A stretch of 64,000 nt of DNA, taken from assembly GCA_003255025.1 (NCBI GenBank), contig QANY01013763.1, positions 1 to 64,000 of the forward strand. The letters run 5' to 3'. Under the pieces are notes generated by a model. It was not told the origin of the DNA. It searched no databases and worked only from the letters and a program-made list of their open reading frames with translations. Below, in pieces: positions 1-11,511 of the stretch; position 1 is the first letter of the stretch, and each line of letters begins with the position of its first letter. The translations under genes were made by a program, and so were the position numbers. The DNA comes from Datisca glomerata. Lineage: Eukaryota; Streptophyta; Magnoliopsida; Cucurbitales; Datiscaceae.

Positions 1-300
1 TTCTTCTTCTTCTTCTTCTTCTTCTTCAATGAGACCCACCATCAATTCTTCTTCTTTCTTCTTCAGAGACGCACTCAAGAAAATCGTGCTTCTTCTTCAG
101 GAAGAGCCACCGACCCATTCTTCTTCTTTAGAGATGCACTCAGGTACACATTCTTCTTCTTTAGAGATGTACTTCTTCTTCTTTCTTCTTCAGAGAGGCA
201 CTCAAGAAAATCGTGCTTCTTCTTCAGCAAGAGCCACCGACCCATTCTTCTTCTTTAGAGATGCACTCAGGTACACATTCTTCTTCTTTTTTTTTGTTCT
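1..300. repeat. TTC-rich satellite with a ~127-bp tandem duplication
   Basis: The first 28 bases are a pure TTC run. Behind it a unit starting CTTCAGAGA-GCACTCAAGA at 61 recurs at 188, a period of 127 bp, with only scattered differences. Both copies contain TTCTTCTTC stretches and the same CGACCCATTC segment. The open frames here are low-complexity Ser/Phe readings of TTC repeats, so I do not call a gene. The window edge truncates the array. Confidence 0.8.
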
Positions 301-672
301 TTCATCCTCTTTTCTTGTACTTTAGAATTGTTGTATTGTTCTTGTTCTTTCGTTTGTACCTTAGAATTCAAACTTTTTCTATACTGGAAGTTGGGGGGAA
401 ATCGTCTAGGGTTTGTAAATAATTTCTTTGCTTTATACAAAATAAAATTTAATTTTATAAATATCAATTTAAATGGTTGTGGGTTCTAGGTTTTAGCTTG
501 AAGTTCTCGCAAGAAAATAGTTGTTATTCATATGGTTGTGAGTTCTAAAAATTTAGATACGTTTTGATTACCCATCTTGATGATTATAATCTTATGCATC
601 ATTGGATTGTTTGATGCTTGTGATAACCATATGTATTTATTGGCTACTTAAATGATTTAAGTAATTGTTTAG
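301..672. other. AT-rich intergenic DNA, no gene seen
   Basis: Between the TTC array and the hairpin repeats lies AT-rich sequence. A short motif, ATGGTTGTG followed by GTTCTA, occurs twice (about 472 and 532). No coding frame, structural RNA or transposon terminus was recognised. Confidence 0.5.
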
Positions 673-858
673 GACTACTTGAACCCTCAAGTAGTCATTT
701 TAATTCTGGTAGTAAGTAATTCAGTGAATAAGTGACTACTTGAAGGATTTAAGTAAGTTGTTTATGACTACTTGAATCTCTCAAGTAGTCATTTTGATTC
801 TAGCAGTCAGTAATCCAGTGAATAAATGACTAATTGAACGGGTTCAAGTACTCATTAA
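673..858. repeat. Two tandem ~93-bp units, each with a perfect 10-bp hairpin
   Basis: The unit beginning GACTACTTGA at 673 recurs at 766 with about 85-90 percent identity by eye. Each copy holds GACTACTTGA followed after 4-5 bases by its exact reverse complement TCAAGTAGTC, so both can form a 10-bp stem with a tiny loop. A weaker third echo (GACTAATTGAACGGGTTCAAGTACTC) ends the array near 850. Origin unknown; it could be a subterminal repeat of a decayed transposon. Confidence 0.7.
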
Positions 859-3030
859 TAACTGAAAATAATACATCAGTTATTGAAAATTTCATTTCTC
901 AACTATATCAGTCATTTGCTTTAAAAGATGTTGATATACACCATTTTGTTGGAATAGAAGATTTAGAAATATTCTGCTGGGTTATTTCTTTCTCAATTCC
1001 TATACATTGAGGATTCTCTCTCCAAGACGAGTATCACTACTGCAAAGCGATGTGTACACCAGCTTATGCCTCCATTGGACTTACACTGCATGGTGGGGAT
1101 TTATTGCCTGATATTACACTCTATAGGTGTCACGGGCGGAGCCAGGAAATTTGTTCAATGGAGTCACTTTCTTTTTACGATATTATATTTTTAACGATAT
1201 ATTTTGTCCAAATATTTTTGTACAGTATGATTTTCACCATATATTTGAAGTTCTTTTATGATATATTTTTCAAGTAAAAAAGAGAGACAAAGAGTCAAAG
1301 AGAGATGTAAACCAAAATCATAATTTTTTAAATCTAATAACCAAAATCGTTACTCAAATATCTCAAAACTTGCACTAATCCCTATTCACAGCATGTTCTT
1401 CAACATTTGAAACACAATTCATCATGCTTTTCTTGAGCCATTATCACCAAGGCCATAACATTGAAATGAGGAATGAATAAACATCAGCATTACCTTGAGC
1501 CATGCATTTAGCTAAATTATAGTAGATTGGTGATTCCCTTTAGGTCTCACCGCATGTGTCCTTCCGAATTCGAATGACCTTTTAGTAGTTGCTCTATTGC
1601 CTGAAATTGTACATCAAGAAACTATTAGAAGAACGAAATTTATATTTATGCAATTTTATGAAATAGGCAGACAATGAGAAGGGAAAAAAATGAAAACGAA
1701 CGAACCAGAGCCTATATTATAATGTGAGTAGCTCATATTCAATGTATTGGGATTATGGCTGTGTATAAGCAGTGGCCAAGAAGAGGAAATAATGCAATGA
1801 AGAAAACTAAACATGGTGAAGTCTATTTATAGCCAAATTGGTAAGTTTGAAAATGGAATGAAGCTATAGAAATGAACAATTATAAACTGAGAAAGGGAGA
1901 GGGCATCAATGAAAAAGAGAGGTAAAGAAAAGCACAAAAGCAGGAAATATTTTTATAAGCAGGGGGAAACAAAGCAAGAAGAGCACATTCATCCATTATA
2001 AGGCACCCAACTAGGACATATAAACACACATACACAGTGACACCGAGAGAGATAAAGAGAGGAGAGAGACATGTTGTGTTGTGGCCCGTGAGGAGTGTCG
2101 GAGTGTTTAGGACCACCCGTGGAGGTGGACCATGACGTCGGCGTCACAGTCGGCAGTCGGCTTCACTTTGCTGCTCTCCGCTGGGGCTAGGGAATTACCA
2201 TCGGGGATAACAAAATGAAATTAGAAATGAGATTTTTTATGAAATCGTGATTTTGGATTTTAGGGATCAAAACTAAAAATCACTGAGGCTAAATTGAAAA
2301 TTAAAGAGTAAAAATTAAGAATTTACTAGGTCACAATTGAAAAATCAGTGAGGTTAAAAAGTAATAAAGGTTAAAAATCATATTTTTTTTCATACTAAAA
2401 ATTAATAATTCTTTTTAGTGGGATCACTTGACCCCAACTCCTTAAACATGGCCCTGATAGGAGTGTATTGGAGGCTTACAACAGATCACCATCACTCGAC
2501 CAAATATTGCACATCTTGTAAGTAAACTCAGTCAGTATCTATAGAAACTTACTATCTCCTATTGGCAAGCTTGTAAAAGACTCTTAAAAATATACTATTC
2601 ATGATAGACTTAGTTTCTATCTTATTGATTACTTATCTTTAGAAGGCTACTCCGATTAGGATTCGGCTATTGATCAAGATGATAGAGAATCGATGGGGAT
2701 CATGCTATGATCTTAGGGGACATTTGGTTCCGTTTATCTGCGTTACAAAGTTATTTTTTAACACTTTCTCACGTTTGTTCCAAGTATTCTCACTTGACAT
2801 GATAAAGTTATTTAACATGGTTAAATAACAATCTCATATTATTTTTCTTCCCACATAAATTTACTATACCAAATAACTTTCTCAATTTCACTTACCCAAC
2901 TTACTAAGATATCAACACATTTTTTAAAATATCTTTTATTTTCTCAAATCTCCATAAAAACATCACTATTTGTTTACATTACTCTCTACTTGAATTTGAT
3001 ATTTTATTTTCTTCGAGATCAAAGCCTCAT
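859..3030. other. Intergenic DNA with possible transposon ends, no supported gene
   Basis: No protein-coding gene could be supported. At 1,133 the phrase GGGCGGAGCCAGGAA, and at 2,408-2,457 an inverted GGGATCACTTGACCCC followed by GGCCCTG, resemble the ends of short interspersed elements common in plant genomes. They may delimit a degenerate element of about 1.3 kb. On the minus strand 2,160-1,390 there is pyrimidine-rich, intron-like sequence with a plausible acceptor at about 1,598-1,597 (TTTCAG read on the minus strand), so an unannotated non-coding transcript is conceivable. From 2,717 the text (GGGGACATTTGGTTCC) looks like a MITE end without a clear partner. Confidence 0.35.
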
Positions 3031-3039
3031 CTAAGGATC

Positions 3040-3262
3040 ATAAAAATATCTCGATCCGAGAATCCCGCTCGATCTCGTTCCAGTCACGCGACCAAACTCA
3101 TCCTGATTCCAATTTTTTAGATTTGCTCCCATCTTGAATACGTTTAGGACATAATTGAGACTTGATATTTTAAACAGGTTGAAATTTTCGTCTCGTCTGA
3201 TCCCGTCCTGAAACGTCCGTCCTGCAAACACGTCCTGAGACCCGTCCCGTGAGATTAAGATA
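3040..3262. repeat. Degenerate GTCC/GTCTC-rich repeat patch
   Basis: This stretch is richer in GC than its surroundings and repeats short words such as CCCGTCCTG, CGTCCTG and CCCGTCCCG. A similar patch is at 53,366-53,460. The similarity suggests fragments of one dispersed repeat family. No coding potential was recognised. Confidence 0.4.
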
Positions 3263-3819
3263 TGCACGTTAATTGAAATGAATGATATAAAATATTATCT
3301 ATACGTATAAATGAATAAAATTAATGTTAGTGTTGAAATAAACATTATTAACAATTACGTAAAGCTATATTCATCAGACATCATTATCATATCACCACCA
3401 GAGAATTGTGTGAGTGAAGGATCTTACGTTTACATCATTTTCATAAATACAAATACATTTGCTAGTTGAGATTCTAACTGATACACTTTAGATTCAAGTT
3501 CATGGACCCTTGACTTTATCCCTCTCATGTTCCTCAATCGGACCACTCATTTGAGATGTCTTCTAAAAATTGATAGTTACTTTACGATCCAAATATAATA
3601 GTGAGAGTTGGACCTAATCATATTCCATGAATTTTTTCAGGATGCTTAGGACCTATAATTTCTGAAAATGCATCTTTAGTGAAATAACATTTCCATCAAA
3701 CGATTAGGTCGCCATAATTTCTTGCATTTTTTCCTATAACACAATTAAATAATTCAAATTGCATATATGACATATATAGACTTAAAAGTTATTGATGATA
3801 ACAATTAAATATTACTTAC

Positions 3820-4256
3820 AACTTTAAACGCTGATTCAAGATCTACCCAACTTGCATCCTTGTGCTTATGCGAATTTATAAACACTTCGACTGGGATTGG
3901 ATCTCTCCCTAACTCCTCCGTCTATCATTATGTTTAAAAAAATTATATTCTTGAACACAATACTAAAATACTACTTATAATACAAAAAATTACTTACCAT
4001 TTCATCCTTCTTCTGGCATACTGTTTATTTCTTGATGAATATTTTATCGTTGTTTCGATTGTACCATAATATTTGTTTTACTACGCTTATGTTATTTGTG
4101 AAACAAAATTAACATTTATTCTACATACTAAAAAATTCGTTGTCAAAAGGAAACATTATAATACCATTCCTTCAGAAAAGAATAAAAGATGGACAACGGC
4201 ATTCCAATGATCTCTTGGAATATCATCTCGCTTATATCTCAGACATTCTTATTCGC
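3820..4256 (-). pseudogene. CACTA Transposase_24-like remnant, distal part
   Basis: Read on the minus strand, about 3,925 to 3,820 encodes a degraded segment with the phrases RDPIPVEVF and HKHKDASWVD. These match the conserved REPT-ELF-TH-KDGSWVD block of Transposase_24/Ptta-type proteins of plant En/Spm (CACTA) elements. The segment up to 4,256 is less clear and is interrupted by frameshifts. The remainder of the same domain lies beyond the nested element, at 7,198-7,410. Inactive, with no open frame. Confidence 0.6.
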
Positions 4257-4259
4257 TCT

Positions 4260-7194
4260 CACTACTACAATTTTAGCCTTAGATGATGGTGAAAACCCGT
4301 CATTAAAACTCTATAATGACGGCTGACCGATTGTTATCTATCGGGCTGTCATCTTTTCCTTCCCTATCATTAAAATTTTTTGACTTTTGGCCTTTAATGA
4401 CGGGGAATACCCGTCATGAAAGAGCCAATTGTTTTGAAAAAATGTCATGAAAAGGCAACAAATTGCATTTCCATGACATTTTTTATAGACATTTACGCTT
4501 ATGTCGGAACAAGAACGATTTCCTGTCATCCTCTTATGTTGGAACAAGAACGATTTCCTGTCATCCGAATTACCATCTATTTAACAACGCCAAATGCAGA
4601 GAGTTTAGACCTTTAAAACCATGCACACATTGTAGAGAACACGAGCCAAAAGTAAAGACTAAAAATCTTGCTCACATTGTCATTGATAAAACACAACTGC
4701 TCTCTCATAGAAGTAGTTCAAATCCAGAAGCCTTCAACAATAACCAATGGCCACCATAGAAGAACTATCTTGAAATGTATTCTGGTGCAAAAGAAAAGGG
4801 GAAAAAGTATTATTTAAGCAGCATCCCACAAAATAGAAAAGCTTGCAGAGTGGTACAATTATACAAGACTGCAAAGTCACAATCTTGTTGGCTTGTCAAA
4901 AGATATGCTTGAAAGTCTGAACAATATGTAAACTCAAAGAACAAGCTTCATGTAAAAATAACATATTGAATAAGAAAATTCAAATTTTTGAGGATGACCA
5001 AAAGTTAGTTTGGGTAGGACAAAAACCCTTCTTGCAATACATTGTATAATCGGAAAAAATTCAATCAAAAGAACACTACCCAGTGAACTTCCCATATTGC
5101 CAGAGGCAAATACAAATGGTAGATGGATAGAAGGTGCGAAATACAAGAAAACAAAATGATATTTTAAACAAAGAATGAAATCACCTTGTAGTTCTAGCTG
5201 CACATAGTTCTTTCCTTAGTAGAAAATTATTGCATTATTAGGCTTTATGTCAATCACAATGCCTTTACTAAACCGAGCAAGCTCGTCAGCATATTCATGA
5301 ATCTACCATCGCTTGCAAGGCTTGCAAATAACTTTAACAGTTTCATGCTTTTTTTTTCAATGGAGGTGCATATTGAGAACAACTCCACCAAAAACAGCTC
5401 GTCTCCTAACCAATACAATTTTTCTTCTTCTCACCAGTACGCTTCAAGTAATATTTCTCTTCCTCTATGAGAATTTCAGGATCATACGTCTCAGTTGGGA
5501 CTTAGGGAACATCAAATTTTTTCAACTTCTCAATTAACCACGCTTCTTTCCTCTTAACCTCCATATAACAAATGAACAAATTAATATAAAAGGAAAAAAT
5601 TCTTATTTTTTCATGTAACTATCTGGGAGAAGTCAAATCACCAATAGTGTTACCTATGTATATTTAATTATTCATATATAACTAGCCTATAAGGTTTAGT
5701 ATGACAACTCCCAATAAAATAATAATATAGTAATTCAACTACTATGAATCACATCATTCATGAATCATAAATAGGTTTCAGTAACACAACATCCCATGTA
5801 TTTGAAATCAGACATATAATGAACAAAGTATGTAAATGACATCAATATATAATGATGTCTATACTTGATTTTCACACAAACAAATCTCTCTCTCATCATA
5901 CATAATTAACAAAAACATGAATAATGGCCAAATAAGTCACTGTGTAACAGTTTCTCCTATGATTTGATAAGTAGTAGAAGTTAGTAATTTTATCAGTTAT
6001 AAAAATCCACCTGATAGAAATTAACAACATTACCATAAAAACTTTCTTCAACTTAACCAAGAAAGTTCTTAAAAAGTAGGAAGAATTCTCATTTATTAAA
6101 TCCTTTATTCAATTTCCAAACATGACCAACAATATCCAGAAGTCAAACTCACCACCAAGTTGAAGGATTTACAGTTATCATTATACAACTACCACATTAA
6201 GTAACTCTCACCAGCAAGGCCGATAGACAATTTCGTAGATATTAAATGAATTCATCATCATCTAGATAATTTTCATACTAAAAAAATGGATGAACACTGA
6301 TCATATTGATCCAAAATAAAAGCTGTTCGAAAGTAAATTTTCCTAGACGGAGGGAGATATGTGAAAGTTGTATGCATTTGAAAGTATTCAATAAGGCTTA
6401 TAGAACTTTAAACAGAAATGCGATTCAAAGACTCTAAAGTCACAGCAGCCGGTGCAAATCTCAACAGAAAATCATGCCATCACATTCCTCCTCGTTAGAT
6501 GAAATGAGTGGGTCGATTTTAAGATCTATCACTAGAAAGAACCCTAACTCTAAATCTAAACCTTACATATATCAAAAAACTCGAAACTCTAACTTAAAAT
6601 CTAAACCATAAATCTCAATAAAACTAAGTCAGAACAAATAACACTAAATAAAGCTGAAAAAAGCAACAAATTCACCACTAGAGAGTGAGAATCGTCACCG
6701 GAGGATGAGATTTAAGAGAGAGAAACAGATCAAAGATGAGTGAGTAGAAGAGATAGAGGAGTATCGAGAGCAAGAGAGCAGTGCAGAGACAAGCTAGAGA
6801 GAGCAATGCAGGGGAAAGCTCCAGAGGGAGAGAAAGAGAAAGATCAGGTTGAGAGTGAGAGAGAGCAGGCTGAGAGTGAGAGAGGAGTTTGAGAGAGCAT
6901 GAAGTTCGTTCCAGAGAGAGTTCGATGAGGAGGGAATCTAAAAATCTGAGAGAGATATGAGAAATATCAGTATTATATAGGTGGAATTTTTGTAGTTAAG
7001 ATGAATGGTTATATATAACTATGATTGTGATTATTATACCTGTCATAGTAGATAATATATTAATGACAGCTAATTTTTTAGTTGTCATCTTATCCAAATT
7101 ATCCCACCCTAATCTATTTTCCTTTGACATATTTTAGAGACTTATCATTGTATTATACATGCGGCTGTCATTATAAGCCAGGATTGTAGTAGTG
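4260..7194. mobile_element. Non-autonomous CACTA transposon, 2,935 bp, inserted into an older CACTA
   Basis: The element begins CACTACTACAAT at 4,260 and ends with the exact reverse complement ATTGTAGTAGTG at 7,183-7,194. It is flanked on both sides by TCT (4,257-4,259 and 7,195-7,197), the 3-bp target duplication expected of CACTA elements. Subterminal copies of CCCGTCATTAAA/ATGACGG-like words are present near both ends. Inside are a 35-bp tandem duplication (units at 4,506 and 4,541), an AAAAATGTCATG/CATGACATTTTT inverted pair near 4,436-4,483, and a GA-rich block at about 6,660-6,960. No transposase frame is present, so it would depend on a partner element. The intact termini make it younger than the remnant it splits. 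Confidence 0.9.
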
Positions 7195-7197
7195 TCT

Positions 7198-7415
7198 GAA
7201 AAAACAAAGGTATAACGACAAATATGTATTTATACCTTTATGATATCCCAAACTACATTCTTGTACATATATGACATCTTCTTCCAAGTATCATAGATGA
7301 TAGGTAACATATAATAATTTGTAGCTATTGTACAAAAAACTAGTAAATATTGACGATTGGTTTTTAATGGGTTGTCCCGACATGTTGAATTCACATTTCA
7401 TCTTCTTCGCTTTAG
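7198..7415 (-). pseudogene. CACTA Transposase_24-like remnant, proximal part
   Basis: On the minus strand this segment encodes broken pieces resembling the GQPI..NSS.F.S region and the following YDTWKK-like region that precede the Transposase_24 block in plant CACTA second proteins. It stops exactly at the TCT flank of the nested element and its continuation reappears beyond 4,257. Several stops and frameshifts are present. It belongs to the same dead element as 7,873-9,740. Confidence 0.5.
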
Positions 7416-7872
7416 GTAAATTACGTATTGCGGCCATTCAAGTCCCGCCTCGAGTATTTCGCCTAGTAAATCCACTTATATATAAAACATTATTTTTATA
7501 TGAGACATTATATGAATGAGATCAATGGTTTGTATGAAATATTAAATGAATATTATACGTACTAATTCACTAGGAATGTCACAGTAAGATCTTCACCAAG
7601 TAACTTATCCTCAGCTACATTACAATGTCATCTACTATGGACCATAATTGATATACTTGCACAACAAAATACATAAAACAATACTATCAAATAAAGACAT
7701 ACCTTATTAACACTATCATATAGAGACATACTAAAGACCACCATGGTTATTAGCCCAGTTTAAAATAATTAGATATTAACATTATCAAAAGGAGAATACC
7801 TAATTCAAATAGTAACACGATCACATTGAGTCATCGTTCTGACTAGAGTCAACATTCATACGAATTGTATCT

Positions 7873-8397
7873 TTAATAGTTGATACATGTCATAACTAAA
7901 TTGATACATTGTTCTTTATCATCTAAGACTTTTTCTAAAAGAGAGTGATCAAGTATCTCACTTTCAAAATTCACATCTACTTCATTGTCAAGAGTTGTAT
8001 CATTGTTTGGATCACCCATGTCAAATATGTCTTTTGATTTTGTATGCACCACAACATGACAATCTTTATCTTTTTGAACTTGTACATAATACATGAGACA
8101 TGCTTAAGATGCAAAGACAAATTGTTCATCTTTCAAATCCTCGCCAGTGTGAACAAAACGTGAAAAATTAACAAGTGTAAATCCAAACTCGTCAAATTTT
8201 CTTCTAGCATTTGTAGTGTTGGTCCACTCACACTTAAATAACACTACATTGAACTTATCATTGTAGCTCAATTCAAAAATCTCCTTCAATATACTAAATA
8301 TTTCACTTCTCATGTTATTGGATTTGTATCCCTCAAACCTGTTAAGTGTACCATGATGGTGAAAAAGGATGGGGGAAAGATATGTTCCATTTGACAA
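7873..8397 (-). pseudogene. CACTA TNP2-like transposase, DUF4216-type C-terminal region
   Basis: Two minus-strand frames (8,397-8,104 and 8,094-7,873) read as consecutive parts of a DUF4216 domain. Visible pieces are FELSYNDKFNVVLFKCEW, GFTLVNFSR, the EQFVFAS stretch and a following YYVQ motif. DUF4216 sits at the C-terminal end of TNP2-type proteins of plant CACTA elements. A stop separates the two frames and the start is lost, so this is a relic. The acidic tail (DPNNDTTLDNEVDVNFE) precedes the end. Confidence 0.75.
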
Positions 8398-8518
8398 AGT
8401 ATAACCACAATTCGAGACTAAATTTTGTTGATCATATCTATTTATAGACTCTTAGAACATAATTCTCTAAAGAACCAACTCAAAATAAAACATAAAATAT
8501 TTTCTTTGCTAAAACACC

Positions 8519-8863
8519 CTACAACGCTATAGGTAAAATTTGTTGCATAATAACGTGACAATCGTGACTTTTAAGATCTTGAATTTTGCGTTGCTTTAAA
8601 TCAATGCAACGAGAAATGTTTGATGCATATCCATCAAGAACTCTGATACTTCTCAGTACATTAAAAAATATATACTTTTCATCATCCATCATTGAAAATA
8701 AAGCAAGGGTTAAGTAAGTGATATCACGCAGAATTGTTGGATGGAGTTGATTCATTATACCCATATGTTGAAGGTCTAGGTGTGTCTTATAATTATCTTT
8801 ACTCTTCCATGGATCATTGAGAATCTTCCTTAGTATGTTATCACATACATTTTTCTCAATCAA
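8519..8863 (-). pseudogene. CACTA TNP2-like transposase, central Transposase_21 fragment
   Basis: A 114-residue minus-strand frame contains KSKDNYKTHLDLQHMGI, SIRVLDGYASNISRC and LKSHDCHVIMQQILPIAL. These are the conserved signature at the C-terminal side of the Transposase_21 domain in En/Spm-type TNP2 proteins. It lies in order between the N-terminal relic (9,145-9,740) and the DUF4216 relic (7,873-8,397). The catalytic core between it and the N-terminal part is mostly missing. Confidence 0.8.
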
Positions 8864-9144
8864 GATTATGACGTATAAGATTAAACTCCAAATAAGATAG
8901 TTGAAAAATGTATTTTTTTGGTCTAATAATGCACATTATCATCACCAGATCATCATTTTCAGCTAGATTATTTTCTTTTTCCAAAAGTGACATTAAGGCC
9001 TTTGACTAGTTGTAAAACATCTGAGCCTAGGAGAAATAGGTGCTGGTCTATCTCAATTGGGTCGTTAACATTTCTACGATCAATTAGTCTTGCCTTTTAT
9101 CTTTCCAATATAACATGCAGTCAATCGGGCAAGCAAGTATCTTT

Positions 9145-9740
9145 TCATACCCAAGACCCAATTTTATAATCTTCACAGCATCGTAAAATGCTTTGGTAAC
9201 ACAATAACTCAAGCAACCCTGATAGTGCCTCATTACTCAATTCATGAAGGCACTTGAAGTGGTAAAGATGCACAATAAATGAAAGTTTTGAAAAACCTTT
9301 ACACTCTGGATACAAAAGTTTGTTATATATAACTAAGTTAAAGAAATCATTCACCTCTGTGTTGAGCATCTTTATTTAATTAAACATTCATATTATCAGC
9401 AGATGATTTTATTTGAAAATCATATGCTCCTCCCTTATTACCCACAACTCTGAATGCATCGCGTAACAAATCATGCATATTGTTATCATAAGCTTGATGC
9501 ACAGATGTATAGTCCACATATATTTCATCCCATTATACACCATGCTCATACACACTTCCTTTATTCATCCTCAACATATTTACACAACGTTTACACGGAC
9601 ACAAAATTCTAGCCTCTACAGAAATTCTAGCAGAAGCAAAATCGAGAAATTTGTTAACTCTATAAGGCAACTCTTGACTAACTCGATATTTTTCAATCCA
9701 ACTTTTATCCATGATAAAATAAATCTGACGACATTATAGT
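9145..9740 (-). pseudogene. CACTA TNP2-like transposase, N-terminal (Transpos_assoc) relic
   Basis: The minus strand from about 9,712 starts with a DKSWIEKYRVSQ-like phrase followed by an ILCPCKRC-like cysteine cluster, typical of the Transpos_assoc domain at the N-terminus of plant TNP2 proteins. Around 9,369-9,220 a LLYPECKGFSKLSFIVHL stretch, a KCLHELSNEA stretch and an LLELL stretch follow, as in this family. Stops and frameshifts break the reading. A closely related relic lies on the + strand at 29,694-30,460, indicating two copies of one family in the window. Confidence 0.75.
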
Positions 9741-10113
9741 AAATAGTTAAATATAATGGAATCAAAGAAGATTAAAGTGTTGAGAAGATTATAATGTGCC
9801 AAAATAAAATTATAATAATCAGATAAATCTCAATGATCTATAACAACACATTAATTACTTCATAATTATTGTATCCAACAGTCAACAAAACATCAATATA
9901 CAAAATATGATCACCACAACTATTCACCATTAATTATTCATGGATGTTATGGTTATTCTTTATTAAGTTTGAATTCAATAACCATATCAAATCTCATCGC
10001 CAAAAAACCTCCCAGACAATCAGCTTTACCACAGTTGCACTTTTCCTCCAAGAGATGCATTTCTTAACTTTCTTTTGATTTTTCACCGACAGTTTCTGAT
10101 CAAAAGAACTTAC

Positions 10114-10672
10114 ATATTAGATACTTTTATCTGCATTTATCACATGACACTTCTATTTTGTACAACATATTTAAAAAAATCCTACTCCCTGGACAACAAA
10201 ACATACTCTAGCTGTTAAGAAAATCAAAGAAAAGTTAAACAGTTATATTGTTTATCTTTGCACAATCCTAATTGGCAGAAAATTGTAGAGACAAGTGCTT
10301 CCGACCAAGGTTATGGTGGTATGCTCAAACATGTAAACTCTCATAAACAACAGGAATAACTCTTATGGTTTACTTCAATAACCTGGAAATGACCAACACT
10401 TAATTATCCAACCATAAAACAAGAAAGTTTATTTATTGTTAAATGTGTTTTAAAATTTCAGGATGATCTTCTTAACCAGCATTTTCTCATTCGAGTAGAT
10501 TGTTCTGCAACTATACAAATTTTCAAAAAGGATGTCCGGAATTTAGCTTCTAAACAAATATTTGCTTCTTGGCAAAGTATTTTATCAGTATTTTAATTTG
10601 ATAATGAATATATTAAAGGTGAACATAAATTTCTACCTAACTTCTTAACTCGTGAATATTTACAGGGATAAA
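10114..10672 (+). pseudogene. Endogenous pararetrovirus: RT 3' end and RNase H, degraded
   Basis: This is the 3' end of a caulimovirid polymerase. It covers the RT-RNase H connection and the RNase H domain, with a conserved Asp-rich ASDQGYGGML-type motif, a later RVDCSA motif and the terminal FLTREYLQG motif. In Caulimoviridae this domain degrades the RNA template during reverse transcription. At least three in-frame stops inactivate it. It begins abruptly at about 10,114 where homology to the inverted copy (minus strand, 17,644-17,086) starts. The catalytic palm with the Tyr-x-Asp-Asp box is absent. A new ORF starts six bases after its stop. Confidence 0.85.
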
Positions 10673-10677
10673 ACAAA

Positions 10678-11112
10678 ATGAGTAACAGAAATCATGGCAG
10701 AGGTCTTAATAGTACACGTCAACAGAAAGATGGTATTTTTTGGCCAACAGAATTCCCCAGTGTTCAAGAGATTAATTCTAGCAAGTCTCTTAAGGATATC
10801 ATCTTAACACCAGGACAATATATCTCTAACAGTATTTATGAAGAGACAATTCTCTTTCTTGAACCAGAAGATGAAAAATGGATGTCTGATCCATGTGAGA
10901 TTAATAGAAGATATCTCTCAACTCAACAATATCTGACTCACTTTGAGCAATATCGATATTTCTATGAATCAATCATAGTTCAAACCGACGCCATGGACAT
11001 TAGACACACCCTCCATGACTCCAACAAAAATACTAGACCTATTACATTCAGTTACATCAGAAATATAATGTCCATTAGTCAATGGGGCATTCATCCTCAT
11101 ACGTCCTTTTGA
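10678..11112 (+). pseudogene. Endogenous pararetrovirus ORF2 (unknown function), N-terminal part
   Basis: A 144-codon frame opens with ATG six bases after the polymerase stop. It is followed after a stop by degraded readings that continue to about 11,340 and again at 11,512-11,960. A separate downstream ORF of unknown role after RNase H is a known feature of florendovirus-type caulimovirids, whereas petuvirus-type genomes have a single ORF. I recognise no domain in it. The protein is rich in Ile/Ser/Thr and has an acidic LEPEDEKW patch. A partial inverted copy of its start lies at 17,078-16,983. The C-terminal stop looks secondary, so the original protein was longer. Confidence 0.6.
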
Positions 11113-11511
11113 CCTGAATCAAAAGGAAGTAAAATATAGTTATTGAGATTTTATTGATTCTTTTACCAATACATTTTATTACCAGAACCATGTTCATAAC
11201 CATCTCTGGTTTATTAGAATCTATCCTAAAATCCTTAATACTGGCCTACTAAAATGGTTTTTAGTCTGGTGGGATAAATTTGGGATAACCTTTGAAACTC
11301 TACCAGAAAAAATTCAAACAGAATTTAGAGAATGAAACTCTTCCTATTCTCTTTTATCAGTAAACAAAAATATTACAATATCCAAATTCATAATTCATTT
11401 TATTATCCAATTCAATATCCCCTAGATCTAAAAATGAGATTTAAAATGTGACTATCAAAATGGTATCCCACGACTCAAATAGTCTTTTTCACCAAGTGGT
11501 GAGATAAGGGG

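Noticed and set aside
29..422. Open frames rich in Ser/Phe in the TTC array
   Set aside because: They are translations of trinucleotide repeats in two frames and show no domain or codon signal.
1131..2457. A complete inverted-repeat transposon bounded by GGCGGAGCC-like ends
   Set aside because: The two ends resemble known interspersed elements but pair poorly with each other and no target duplication was found.
4416..4759. Overlapping + strand frames inside the nested CACTA
   Set aside because: They cover a tandem duplication and subterminal repeats, show no similarity I recognise and lie in a non-autonomous element.
5313..5537. 74-codon frame in the nested CACTA
   Set aside because: Low-complexity, hydrophobic and AT-driven, with no family resemblance.
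9473..9739. 88-codon + strand frame
   Set aside because: It is the antisense of the TNP2 N-terminal relic on the minus strand. The same happens at 29,664-30,065 on the minus strand, antisense to the + strand relic.
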